Source of the DNA: Mercenaria mercenaria
Lineage: Eukaryota > Mollusca > Bivalvia > Venerida > Veneridae
Length of the DNA stretch: 64,000 nucleotides
Direction: 5' to 3'
Assembly: GCF_021730395.1 (NCBI RefSeq)
Contig: NC_069361.1
Location: 74,533,001 to 74,597,000, forward strand
Shown here: positions 34,601 through 46,085 of the stretch, piece by piece
Layout: each line of letters opens with the position of its first letter
Position numbering within the stretch: position 1 is the stretch's first letter
Position numbers and translations under genes: made by a program
The notes under the pieces: model-generated
What the model was told of the DNA's origin: nothing
Database searches by the model: none
Seen by the model: the letters and a program-made list of their open reading frames with translations, nothing else

Positions 34601-36616
34601 TCTTCTAGGACCATCCTAGCATGAAATGCAAGCAAAAAATCCGGGTTGCCAAAATCAGCCCAAAACTCGAATTTCTTACAGGTCCCGACCTGGAGAGAAA
34701 TGCCGATTTTTAAGGGTAGCGTTTCTGGCCGCTTCTGTACTTATATTTGAAAGCGGGTGAGTGCTTGGTCTTCTAGGACCATCCTAGCATGAAATGCAAG
34801 CAAAAAATCCGGGTTGCCAAAATCAGCCCAAAACTCGACTTTCTTACAGGTCCCGACCTGGAGAGAAATGCCGATTTTTAAGGGTAGCGTTTCTGGCCGC
34901 TTCTGTACTTATATCTGAAAGTGGGTGAGTGCTTGGTCTTCTAGGACCATCCTAGCATGAAATGCAAGCAAAAAATACGGGTTGCCAAAATCAGCCCAAA
35001 ACTCGAATTTCTTACAGGTCCCGACCTGGAGAGAAATGCCGATTTTTAAGGGTAGCGTTTCTGGCCGCTTCTGTACTTATATCTGAAAGTGGGTGAGTGC
35101 TTGGTCTTCTAGGACCATCCTAGCATGAAATGCAAGCAAAAAATACGGGTTGCCAAAATCAGCCCAAACTCGAATTTCTTACAGGTCCCGACCTGGAGAG
35201 AAATGCCGATTTTTAAGGGTAGCGTTTCTGGCCGCTTCTGTACTTATATCTGAAAGGGGGGTGGTGCTTGGTGTTCTAGGACCATCCTAGCATGAAATGC
35301 AAGCAAAAAATACGGGTTGCCAAAATCAGCCCAAAACTCGAATTTCTTACAGGTCCCGACCTGGAGAGAAATGCCGATTTTTACCGGTAGCGTTTCTGGC
35401 CGCTTCTGTACATATATCTTGAAAGTGGGTGAGTGCTTGGTCTTCTAGGACCATCCTAGCATGAAATGCAAGCAAAAAATCCGGGTTGCCAAAATCAGCC
35501 CAAAACTCGAATTTCTTACAGGTCCCGACCTGGAGAGAAATGCCGATTTTTAAGGGTAGCGTTTCTGGCCGCTTCTGTACATCTGTCTGCCAGCGGGTGG
35601 GTGATTGGTGTTCTAGGACCATCCTAGCACGAAATGCAAGCAAAAAATACGGGTTGCCAAAATCAGCCCAAAACTCGAATTTCTTACAGGTCCCGACCTG
35701 GAGAGAAATGCCGATTTTTAAGGGTAGCGTTTCTGGCCGCTTCTGTACTTATATCTGAAAGTGGGTGAGTGCTTGGTCTTCTAGGACCATCCTAGCATGA
35801 AATGCAAGCAAAAAATCCGGGTTGCCAAAACCAGCCCAAAACTCGAATTTCTTACAGGTCCCGACCTGGAGAGAAATGCCGATTTTTACCGGTAGCGTTT
35901 CTGGCCGCTTCTGTACTTATATCTGAAAGTGGGTGAGTGCTTGGTCTTCTAGGACCATCCTAGCATGAAATGCAAGCAAAAAATACGGGTTGCCAAAATC
36001 AGCCCAAAACTCGAATTTCTTACAGGTCCCGACCTGGAGAGAAATGCCGATTTTTAAGGGTAGCGTTTCTGGCCGCTTCTGTACTTATATCTGAAAGTGG
36101 GTGAGTGCTTGGTCTTCTAGGACCATCCTAGCATGAATGCAAGCAAAAATACGGGTTGCCAAAATCAGCCCAAAACTCGAATTTCTTACAGGTCCCGACC
36201 TGGAGAGAAATGCCGATTTTTAAGGGTAGCGTTTCTGGCCGCTTCTGTACTTATATCTGAAAGTGGGTGAGTGCTTGGTCTTCTAGGACCATCCTAGCAT
36301 GAAATGCAAGCAAAAAATACGGGTTGCCAAAATCAGCCCAAAACTCGAATTTCTTACAGGTCCCGACCTGGAGAGAAATGCCGATTTTTAAGGGTAGCGT
36401 TTCTGGCCGCTTCTGTACTTATATCTGAAAGCGGGTGAGTGCTTGGTCTTCTAGGACCATCCTAGCATGAAATGCAAGCAAAAAATACGGGTTGCCAAAA
36501 TCAGCCCAAAACTCGAATTTCTTACAGGTCCCGACCTGGAGAGAAATGCCGATTTTTAAGGGTAGCGTTTCTGGCCGCTTCTGTACTTATATCTGAAAGT
36601 GGGTGAGTGCTTTGTC
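31644..36616. repeat. Satellite array, 168 bp monomer, about 29.5 copies
   Basis: The unit recurs every 168 bases (a few 167) with very few indels: for example cttacagg at 31823, 31991, 32158 and 32326. Each monomer has two dyads, AGGTCCCGACCT and CTAGGACCATCCTAG. Variant sites (ttaaggg/ttaccgg, tttctgg/tttccgg, aatacggg/aatccggg) are clustered: tttccgg and aatccggg dominate about 32.8-34.8 kb, while the outer copies are more uniform. Short open frames inside are artefacts. One monomer near 35580 is locally altered. Confidence 0.95.
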
Positions 36617-37271
36617 AAAAAAATACGGCTTCCTTCCCTGTATTTCCGCCAACTGTGGAAGATCTGTCAGTATGAATCGTGTACGCGTACGCCCACATGC
36701 ACACACAGAAAGATTTCAGGCTAAAACGTATTTCAGCCTTTTTTCTTATTCTGAAATATTTATTACCTCTTAAGAAGTAACAAAACGAACAGAGACTACT
36801 TTTCGTTACATATTTACGGGAAATTGAGCCAAACATATTGCTGATTTCAGCTCAGTATGATGGGAACTTATCGTTTAAGTAAAGTGTACTACTTTTATAC
36901 AAAACTATTAATTTTAGGAGCCAGGTTACCCGGGCCAATGTTCGTATTTAGCCCAGCTCTGCATGTTCACATGAGTTTGATTTAAACTTCTCAGGTTAGA
37001 ACACTAACATCAAGAGTAAGAAGTACACGTCAAGCTCACGATGTACAGCCTTACTCATCATCCTCTTAAAAATTTGAAAATCTAACACTGGCCAATGTTT
37101 GTTTTTCATAACAATGGGACTACAAAGTACTTAATATATACAGAAAATGCAGATTATTAAAAGTAATTGAATTAATAAATCTGTGGTGCTTTATTTCAAT
37201 GAAATGTTAATAAAGGAGCGTCTCGATAATTGTTTACTCCATAATTATGTAAATTCTACGAATCTTTTTAT

Positions 37272-37630
37272 AATTGATATTCCCAGTGACTTCTATGAGT
37301 TAGCTCCATGTTCCGGGAAAAAAGTTAGAAAGTCATCAAATGATAGAAAGAAAGCTTTTTTACATGAAAATTTAACAGCATATAAAACATTTATATTATT
37401 CTACAGAACCATTGTCAAATATGTATTAAATTACGGAAAGGGACTGCATGAAGTGGCCACACTTCTGGACATTTCAGCGCCTTTTAAAACTCACTATTTT
37501 TAAAAAGCTGTTACACGTCTTCGTTTTGATGCATTTGCAACAAAGTACCAGTGTTTAAACTTAACATAACTAGGTAAAACATCGTTTTTGACAATTGTAT
37601 ACATTTATTTCTTTACGAATGGCATTCTTT
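37272..37630. repeat. Dispersed repeat, copy 2, with empty TTAA site
   Basis: Inverted relative to 27662-28460. Single TTAA at 37555-37558 where the other copy holds a 466 bp insert. A 106-codon open frame (37183-37503, plus strand) overlaps the repeat; no domain is recognised. Confidence 0.7.
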
Positions 37631-37799
37631 TTTAAAGTAGAGGAAATCAGGGAAACCGCCACCTGTTGCAAAGTATACTGGGAGAGTTAAAACGCGTGAG
37701 TGACTTGTAAACTTTACACAAATAAAGTTCACTTCATACATAAGTTACCAAAAGTGACCGGTTTTATAAAATAAAATGAAACTACAAAGGTGTCCATAT

Positions 37800-38700
37800 C
37801 ACACGGGTGCCCCCAAAATGTGACATTAGGACGCTAAAGTATATGCCCATGAAGTAATGACACTTTGACGACTGAATAGGTCTGGTGAATCATTAGTAAG
37901 ACCTTGACCTTTGAGCTTGCAAATAACAAATTGCCCTTTTATAGTGTATAAGGACCAGACAAGCAAATCGCCTTAAATATCTGACTTCTAAATGTTACCT
38001 TGACCTTTGGACTAGTGGTCCGAGTCTTGTCTTGTTATGTTTTATGTTTATGCCAAGTCAGTTGAATATCGATCGTTCTATGCATACAGAAATTATAGAT
38101 CGAAACAGTTGAAGTGGCATAACTTCTTTGATCTGTAAGTGTGAATTTGACCTTTTTTCGCTAGGTGTCAAGGTCTTGTACTTGACACATCCTTATGTTA
38201 TGGTGAATGTTTGTACCAAATTACTTGAATATCCATACATGTTCACAAAAGTAACACACTGGACAAGAACGAAGGCAAGTGTTTGACATGTGCGCGTTAC
38301 TTTGAGCTTAAAAGCTGGGGCATAGTTCTTCAATGCAACACATTTTCTAGTTCTGGTGACTAAAACAGGTTATTTGTAAATACATCTATTTGTACAGAAT
38401 AGACCAGACAAGACAAAACGATGGAACAATTTTGAACTGTAAAGTGTGACCTTTACCTTCATGCTGGGGTCGGGGTCTCGCACTAGACATATTGTCCAGT
38501 TATGATGAATGTTTGTGTCAAGTTATTTGAATATTTATTCATTCTTAAAAAAGGTATTGAGCGGACATGAAAATTGACCTCCGAATGTGACTTTAACTAA
38601 TAGGTATTGGTCACGACACGACACGACATCTTGTTGAAGTAGCCATTTGTGCCAAGGTTTTTGAATATCCATCCACACAAAAAGTTACAGAGTGGAAGAA
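37800..38700. repeat. Degenerate tandem repeat, about 180 bp units
   Basis: Repeated gtgaccttgacctttg, tatggtgaatgtttgt, caaattacttgaatatccat and cagagtgga-type phrases, about five diverged units. Similar in style to the core of the 10690-11635 element. Confidence 0.55.
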
Positions 38701-38717
38701 ATGTTTATACAAAAATA

Positions 38718-38719
<2 letters not shown>

Positions 38720-38773
<54 letters not shown>
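38720..38773. repeat. (CA)n microsatellite
   Basis: Near-perfect AC dinucleotide run. Confidence 0.95.
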
Positions 38774-38774
<1 letters not shown>

Positions 38775-38811
38775 CCACATGAACAGTGGTAACACTATAT
38801 CCCCGTTACTA

Positions 38812-39010
38812 ACATTGTCTGCTGGCGGCTAGTGGTTCTGCCTTTGCGATCAGTGCAGACCAAGATCAACCTGCACATCCATGCAGGATGATCATGGTCC
38901 TCACTGTTCGCTATTCAGTAAGAAAATTTTCAGCAAACACCCCTTTGAATAAGAAGTGGTAGTGCCCAAAATGAATGATGGACCAATTCATTTTAGAAAT
39001 TTTGAAGGGT
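38812..39010. repeat. Dispersed repeat (ctgctggcggctagtgg type)
   Basis: Contains an inner near-palindrome around ctgcacatccatgcaggatg. A short fragment of the same repeat is at 20412. Confidence 0.45.
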
Positions 39011-39326
39011 AAACGTTAATAGCGGGGGTATAAAACGTAATCAGCAACACTCTCAATAACCTAGTAGAAATCAGAGCACAAGCAGCTTAACTTTGTCCTC
39101 CTTTTTGTTTTGGTATAGAAATAGGTGCAATGGAGAATATTTATTTACCATTTCTGGTTTAAGAAGTTGAATTAAGGGTAACTCTGAGGTTGGCATGCCA
39201 CAAACACTTCTGAACTAGAGCATAATGACGTCAATAATAATGTCAAATTACAAAATGACGTCTACTTCATTACCACTTGGATAAATGTAACCCAGTATAA
39301 TTTTAATCAAAACATTTCAATGCACA

Positions 39327-39518
39327 TATGACCCGCGCCATGAGAAAACCCAGCATAGTGGCATTGCGACCAGCATCCGCGCAGTCTGGTCAGTTTACAT
39401 GCTGTTCACTAACGATTTCTGTAATTGCTATAGGCTTTGAAAGCGAACAGCATGGATCCTGACCAGACTGCGCGGATGCGCAAAGCCACTATGTTGGTTT
39501 TCACATGGCGCGGCTCAA
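39327..39518. mobile_element. Palindromic TGAGCC...GGCTCA element, copy 3
   Basis: Begins TGACCCGCGCCATGAGAAAA, ends TTTTCACATGGCGCGGCTCA; the inner arms are partly lost. Confidence 0.72.
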
Positions 39519-40069
39519 TTATAATAATGAAAATAGCCAAAGATTTCGTTCAGATGCTTAGTGGAATTTAAGCACTCAAGCTAACGCCCTCATGATTCAA
39601 TTTCTGCGCATCTGAACTCTAAACTGTGATAAAATATAGGCTCGAAGGTCATGGTTATTGGTTAAGAACAACATGGTCAGAATGGTGAGAAAATGGATTT
39701 ACAATGCTAATTAAGTTTTCATAGTAAGGAATTCCCATCCTTAACTTTATGTAATAAAATCTGTAAAAAGATCCTTTGGAAGCAAAAAAAAAATGCAACC
39801 AAGAAGAATAATAGCAGACTCGGTTTCAATGAGTCTGTTCATGAGAAGTAATGAAATGTGCAACACCTCTCACGCACCCTAGCATCGGCTTAAGCGGAAC
39901 TCTATTACACATATGTTGAATGGATTCCATGATCCCAAATGACCAGAAAATATAACAACACTGAATCCAAGTACGGGGAGACTTTTTATAGCTGCCAAAC
40001 AGCACTTAAAGATTGCTGTTGTGATAGTTAATAAAATCTGTAAAAAGCTCCTTTAGAAGCAAAAAAAAT

Positions 40070-41240
40070 GCATAGAGTAAGTTTGGCATGAAAGATTGAG
40101 TATCTTCATATACAAAAGTAAGTCTAGCAGAAAAATCTGAATATCTTCATTTACACAAAGTATGTTTGCTAGAAAAATCTGAATATCTTCATTTACACAA
40201 AGTGTTTGCCAAAAAAAATCGGAATATCTTCATTTACACAAAGTGTGTTTGCTAGAAAAATCTGAATATCTTCATTAACACAAAGTGTGTTTGCTAGAAA
40301 AATATGAATATCTTCATTTACAAGAGTAAGCTTTTTAGAAAAATCTCAGTATATCATTTTGCATATAGTAAGTTTGGTAGAAAATCTTAATATCTTCATT
40401 AATACAGAGTAGGTTAGATAGATTCACTTACACAGAGTAAGTTTGGTAGAATAAACTGAATATCTTTATTTACAAGAGTAACTTTCGTAGAACTGTTTAA
40501 TCTTCATTTACACAAACATGTGAATGTCTTCATTTACACAAGAGCCAGTTTGGTAGAAAAATCTGTATGCTTTTATCCACAGAGAGTATTTTTTTTGTTG
40601 GGTTTAACACCGCACCCACACAATTTAGGTCAAATGGCGATTTTCCAGCTGTGATGGTGGAGGAAGACCCTAGGTGCCCCTCCGTGTATTATTTCGTCAC
40701 TGGCGGGCATCTGAGTAGAACCGTCGGGCTTCCATAAGTCAGCTGGAAGGCTTCCTCACATGAGAATTCAACGCCCCGCGCGAGGCTTTAACCTGCATCG
40801 GTATGGAGGGCAAGTGTTTCGAAGTAAGCGACCTTAACAACTTGGCAACGGAAGCCCCTCTCTGACCATAGTAGGTCTGGTAAAAAATCCAATTATCTTC
40901 ATTTACAAGTCTTAGAGTAAATCTGGAAGAAAAATCTGAATATCTTCATCTACTGAGATTAAATTTAGTTATGCAGAGTTAAGTTTTGTAGGCAGGTCTA
41001 AATAACCTCATATACTAGTACACGGAGCAACTTTTGTAGAAAAATCTGAATATCTTCACTTATGTATACACAACAGGATTGGTAGACAATTAAATCTGGA
41101 TATTTTCATTTACGCAGAGTACGTTTGGCAGGCAAACCTAAATATTTTCATATGTATGAGTAAGTTTGATAGAAATATCGGAATAATAATATGAATATCT
41201 TCATTTACAAAGAGTTAGTTTGGAAGAGAACTGACATCGT
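40070..41240. repeat. Degenerate minisatellite, about 42-45 bp units, interrupted by a SINE
   Basis: Consensus tagaaaaatctgaatatctt followed by catttacacaaagtaagtttgg, more than 15 diverged units on both sides of the SINE at 40593-40858. Confidence 0.75.
40593..40858 (-). mobile_element. tRNA-derived SINE, family A, copy 3 (near full length)
   Basis: Minus strand head GGGGCTTCCGTTGCCAAGTT then aaggtcgc, a central block shared with the other copies, and a tail GGTGCGGTGTTAAACCCAAC. It is inserted in the 42-45 bp minisatellite. Confidence 0.75.
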
Positions 41241-41670
41241 GATAAAGACCCATGCAAGGTTTCAGGAATTTAAATAAAATACTTTCTGAGTTAGGCACGT
41301 CATTAAGTGAAAATGTGCATTTTGACTATTTAAGGGGCAATAACTGTATAAATAGGGGGCGGAGCCAGACGAAAAATAGAAGGTACATATCATGATAAAG
41401 ACTCATGCAAGGTTTCACCAGTTTATATGAAATACGTTTTGAGCTAGGCGCGTCACAAGGTGAAAATGAGCATTTTGGCTATTTCAGGGGCCATAACTCT
41501 GGAAATAGGGGGCGGTGCCAGATATAAGAGATGTGCAAGTTCATATCATGATAAAGACTCGATCATGCAGATTTCGTCTATTTATCATTTTATCAATTCA
41601 TCAGTTTATATCGAATACTTTTTGAGCCAGGCGCGTCACAAACCTTTTCGGACGGACGGACGCAAACACA
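41220..41670. repeat. Tandem-core repeat, about 2.5 units of 160-165 bp
   Basis: Units share atcatgataaagactc, gcgcgtcacaa, gaaaatgagcattttg and aatagggggcgg, followed by a GGACGGACGG run, as at the end of pearl-like elements. Confidence 0.6.
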
Positions 41671-41849
41671 GACAAGACCAAATCTATATGGTGGGACAAA
41701 AATCTCATATAGGCTTAGAAGATTTATTTTTTTGTATCACATACTACATATAATATACAACACAAGATCTTGGCTATGATGACGGTGATGCTAATGATGA
41801 TATGTCTTGATAATTAGATTAAAAGTCAACTTTCCAGATTAAATGCCAT

Positions 41850-42005
41850 AGGGAACTGTTTATTCATTTGAGGACCAGACAGACAACTGGTTACAACTGC
41901 AGACCGTCTGAATGTCAGCTGCATAGCTTCTTCATATGATAGAATTCAGCATCCAAAGCAGGGATCGAACCCAAAGCAGTGAGTGACAAATGATTTCCAG
42001 TCGAA
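41850..42005 (-). mobile_element. tRNA-derived SINE, family A, diverged fragment
   Basis: agctgcatagcttcttcata, agaattcagcatccaaagca and gggatcgaaccc follow the order of family A but with many changes. Just downstream of the gene 2 stop. Confidence 0.45.
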
Positions 42006-42195
42006 CTCCTTCATCATTGGGTCATTGATGTAATTTATGATGAAAATGATGACGATTATATTTCTTTTAGATATACAGCTTTTAAGCCAGCCAATTGATA
42101 GTGGCGATTCTTTTCCAGATTGATAAAACAATGCGAAATTTTCTGCGTAACATATAAGTTAATGCGCTAAGCCATTCTCTCACGGTCATGACATC

Positions 42196-42351
42196 CTACA
42201 GTTTTTCTGTAGACACACGTGAAGCATAATCATCCAGGCACTGTACTGCTTTTGTGATTGTGGTTACACCGCTTCCATTTTCCGTCACAATAGGGAGGTT
42301 CCATGTTAATCCATCTAACTCGTCAGGTTCCATTACAATAAATAAATGCAC
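42196..42351 (-). CDS. Gene 2 exon 5 (stop codon)
   Basis: 156 nt: VHLFIVMEPDELDGLTWNLP, then a short loop, AVQCLDDYASRVSTEKL and TAG (42196-42198). Identical in length to the paralogue's last exon at 59779-59934. Confidence 0.9.
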   Translation of the reverse strand: MHLFIVMEPDELDGLTWNLPIVTENGSGVTTITKAVQCLDDYASRVSTEKL

Positions 42352-45300
42352 CTAAATGAAAACACGTAAAAAAATTAAATATGTGAATTTCTAATCGATA
42401 CAAGGGTTTAGTCAGGAAGTATAAAGGGAGGTAATAAGATGTTCTAGAATAGTTAACTATAATAATCTATTATTTGTTGCGTTTTAAGTCTCCAGTCGAG
42501 GTCATGGCTTGGTGTGCCATTCTGATGACCTTTCAGCTTAAATGGCGGAGGCATATTTCCAAGTGCCTCTCCAAGAATAATTTCTGGCAAGTCAGACAAT
42601 CTTCTGAGCATCGAGGATTAATAAAGCCATCAGCCATGTATGGTTGCTGTGCTTATAATTTTTGTCAATTTTAAACAATTCCAATGTCATAATTACAAAA
42701 ACGGCTCAAAAAGGACTTTCGGGAAAGCATGTTATGAATCCGAGTTTGAAATTTAAGGCAGTCAACCCAGAATAACAATTGAAAATTACATATTCTTCGA
42801 GCGCATTCTTCGGTATTCTCCCGTTTTCACGGAAATCCATTTGCGCGTTGAGCTACATTTACGCCCGAAGAATCCCGAACTGCCGAACGAAAATACGTAA
42901 TCATACGGAAATTGCCGAGTATTATTATAGGTGCATTGCCTATCGGAGCAGTATCATGAAAATGACTACTGTTGCGTCCTAAGACTGTTTTGCCTAGACT
43001 TTGAGGATCATTAAAGTTTAAATACAACACAAGTCTAAGCAGTGTGACATGTACATTGAAGAGTGTGAATTTTATTAACAGACAAAATATTTAGTGATAC
43101 CTTTCTTTCGCCAACAACTTTAAACAACTCCAGATGAACACCACCTTTAACTCGTGCTTCCAAAGCAGCTGTCGCCTCTTTTGTCCAGATCTTAAGCAGC
43201 TCGTCTGTACTCTTACCTTCAATTTGAGAAAAATCTCATATTTACGATTCTTTAAACACATTTTTAGTAAAAAAGAGGATTGAGACTGACTGATTATTTT
43301 AAGTAATATTTCAGTTAAAAAGAGATAAAGATACCCAACCCCTCATTCATCAGAAAATATCTTGAAAGTGTCGAAAGTACTAAGTCATGTGTTTGAGATA
43401 TTAAAAAAAATCTATTTCATGCCAAGTCTTAAATTTCACTTTCCGCCCGTCTGCTATATTTTTCCGTTACAGTTTCTTTTTGCTGCGGGCCTTCTTTACG
43501 ATGAATGGCTCTATGGCTGTGTTTGGAGTGCCAAGCTATGGAAAACCGGTGCGCTAATTGCAAAATGTTGAATGCCAAGTAATGACTGTTAAACGGATAT
43601 TGCCAAATGCGAAACAATGCCAAATGCTGTATATTTCAGTGTATGAATGAGTACTTTAAATAGTCACTGGCCTTTGTTACATAACTTGGTCTTTATCGAA
43701 ATCTTTTTTGTTACTGTTTTTAAGTCAGACTGATAGAATGTTAAATGTCTTCAAATAATTAAAAGTTATATTCATAAGTTTTTTTTGAGATAGAAATCAT
43801 TAATTCATAATTTTAAAGAAGTTGGCGATTAGAATTTATAATTTAGCAATAAGCATTTAATTTAGCTATTTTACATTTAGTATCTATCATTAAGTTTACA
43901 TCATAAAGCATTTGTTAAGTAACATTTAGCATTAAGTAATTGACATTTAGCATTGAATAATTGGCATTAAGAAATCGGCATTTAGCATTGAATCTTTGGC
44001 ATATGACAATTAGCATGGCGCATCGGCCTTCCATACATTTTATTTCTGTCTTAAGCCTAAAACATACAAATATGTGATTAAATACCTGGATAGTTAATCG
44101 TTATGTCAAGCCAGTGTAGACATTTATCCTTCGAGATGGAGTTTGTTGATGGTTTGGTCAACTCCCCGTCAACTTTCAACATTTCAGCAAACTTCTCATA
44201 GGGCTTCAAAGATTTGCAAGTGACATCGATGTTTCCCAGTTTTGCAAGCCCCGCTACCATACGCTCGAGTCCAATAATGTTAGAAACTGCAAATACTGAA
44301 AGAACAGAACTAATTCAAGTCAGATGATAACTTTTAACAGTAAAAGAAGTGAAATAATTATGGCTTCCAGAGTGACAAGTAGGCACCTTGGTCGAATCAC
44401 CGACCTCCCACAAGTTATACAGATTCGTGAAATCGTGCAATTTCGGTGCAGTTGCCACGCAGTCTTCGCAAGCTTTCCACGGAAATCGCACGACGCCCTT
44501 ACGGCTTCCGTGCAGAGGCTGCGCGGAGAAGATAGTCCGAAGTGTATAAACTTCTCCTAATCTGCCTCAACTGCAACCACAGGTATGCCGCTCTGAGTCT
44601 TAGTGGTACTATCATTTCAATAATAAAAACATGCCGCAGATGGCCAATGTAAATAAGCATCTGAAAAATATTTTGCCCATATGAAGGCCGCCGCAAGGAA
44701 ATGGTGCGGCCGCTGTAGGGTTGTCGCGCGATGATTGCCCAATATTCGTGCGATTTCACGGGTACTGCACAGGCAGTGAGTGTCAACCTTGTGGAAGCTG
44801 TGCGAGGGCCATGCGAAATTTCCACGAGTCTACTATCTCCGTACGATTTCTTTTGGGCACGAGCGCGGCCTCCTTACGGTGCCCTTGCGGGGATTGTGCA
44901 ATGCCACATGCGACATGTCTACGGGCTACGGGCTTACGATTTTTTCAAATTTGTATAAATTTTTATTTCCTTTACTTTGATTGGGATTCTTTAATTGTGT
45001 TTGTTCTAATTATTAATGTCCCTGTTTACCTGCCACAATCTTCGCTTCACCAGTCACCTGAAATTTGAAAGAAAAAGAGTCGCATTCAAAGTATGAAATA
45101 ATTCATGAATAAATAAAGCTGTAAAATGTGCCGGAATAAGATTGTGATCCTTTTTTTTTAATTGCTTAAATACTTAAACGCAAATTCATTTTAAATTACT
45201 CATTTTAAACAATTTGTACTGACGAGAGGTCCTTTAATAAGCTTACACAATGAACGTTTGAAGAATTTTATTCGATAAAATCTTATATTTAGAAAGTATA

Positions 45301-46053
45301 ATGACCTACATTTTAGAACTTATGACTAAAAAAAAGACACGGATCACTAAACATAATAAAATCAATGGATGACTTTCTATACTTAGGTTTACTGCATTTA
45401 ACACGTGTAACAGAAGTTCGATATCTCGACTCCATACTGATTTATGCCCTTGTAATGTGACATGCAATATCAGAGTTGATGTATATTGATATACCCCTTT
45501 ATCTGTACCAAATCAACCAACCCCCCTCCCCCCACCCCCATATTTTTAAATATCTGACATCGGATGTGTTCTATCTGTTCATAGTTTAATGACCTTTTCA
45601 AAAATATAGATATAACAAATAGAACAGGTACAAACCCTTAATACAGTAGTTTACTGAATAAAATTCCATATATATTACCTTAGAAATAAAGAAGTTTATC
45701 TCATTACCTTTACAGATTTATGATTCTTTGCCACATTTTGCTTTGAACATGAATTATGTGTATTTCTTGTTAAATCCTATTTTTGATAATTGTTTTGTCA
45801 AGTACTTGTCATAAGTTAGAATATTGATTAGCCAGGTAGAAAATATTATTGAATACATTGTACGTATGTGATTACCTCCCTTTTATTTCTCTAACTGTCA
45901 AAGTTCATGTGTGATATTGAAAGTAGGGAGCTTTTAATCATGTAAACAGGTATAGCATCTTTTGAGATAGTTTCTTTATTTAAAAAAAGAGCAAAATCCT
46001 TATATAGATCTTTAATAATAATAAAAAAGACTTGCAACACACACACACACGCA

Positions 46054-46085
<32 letters not shown>

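Noticed and set aside
35347-35758. Open frames of 90-98 codons on both strands
   Set aside because: Lie wholly within the 168 bp satellite and repeat with it.
31644-36616. CRISPR-like array
   Set aside because: Monomers are continuous 168 bp copies with no unique spacers, in a eukaryotic genome.
37183-37503. 106-codon plus-strand frame as a host gene
   Set aside because: Overlaps a repeat also present in gene 1 intron 1, where the frame is not kept; no domain seen.
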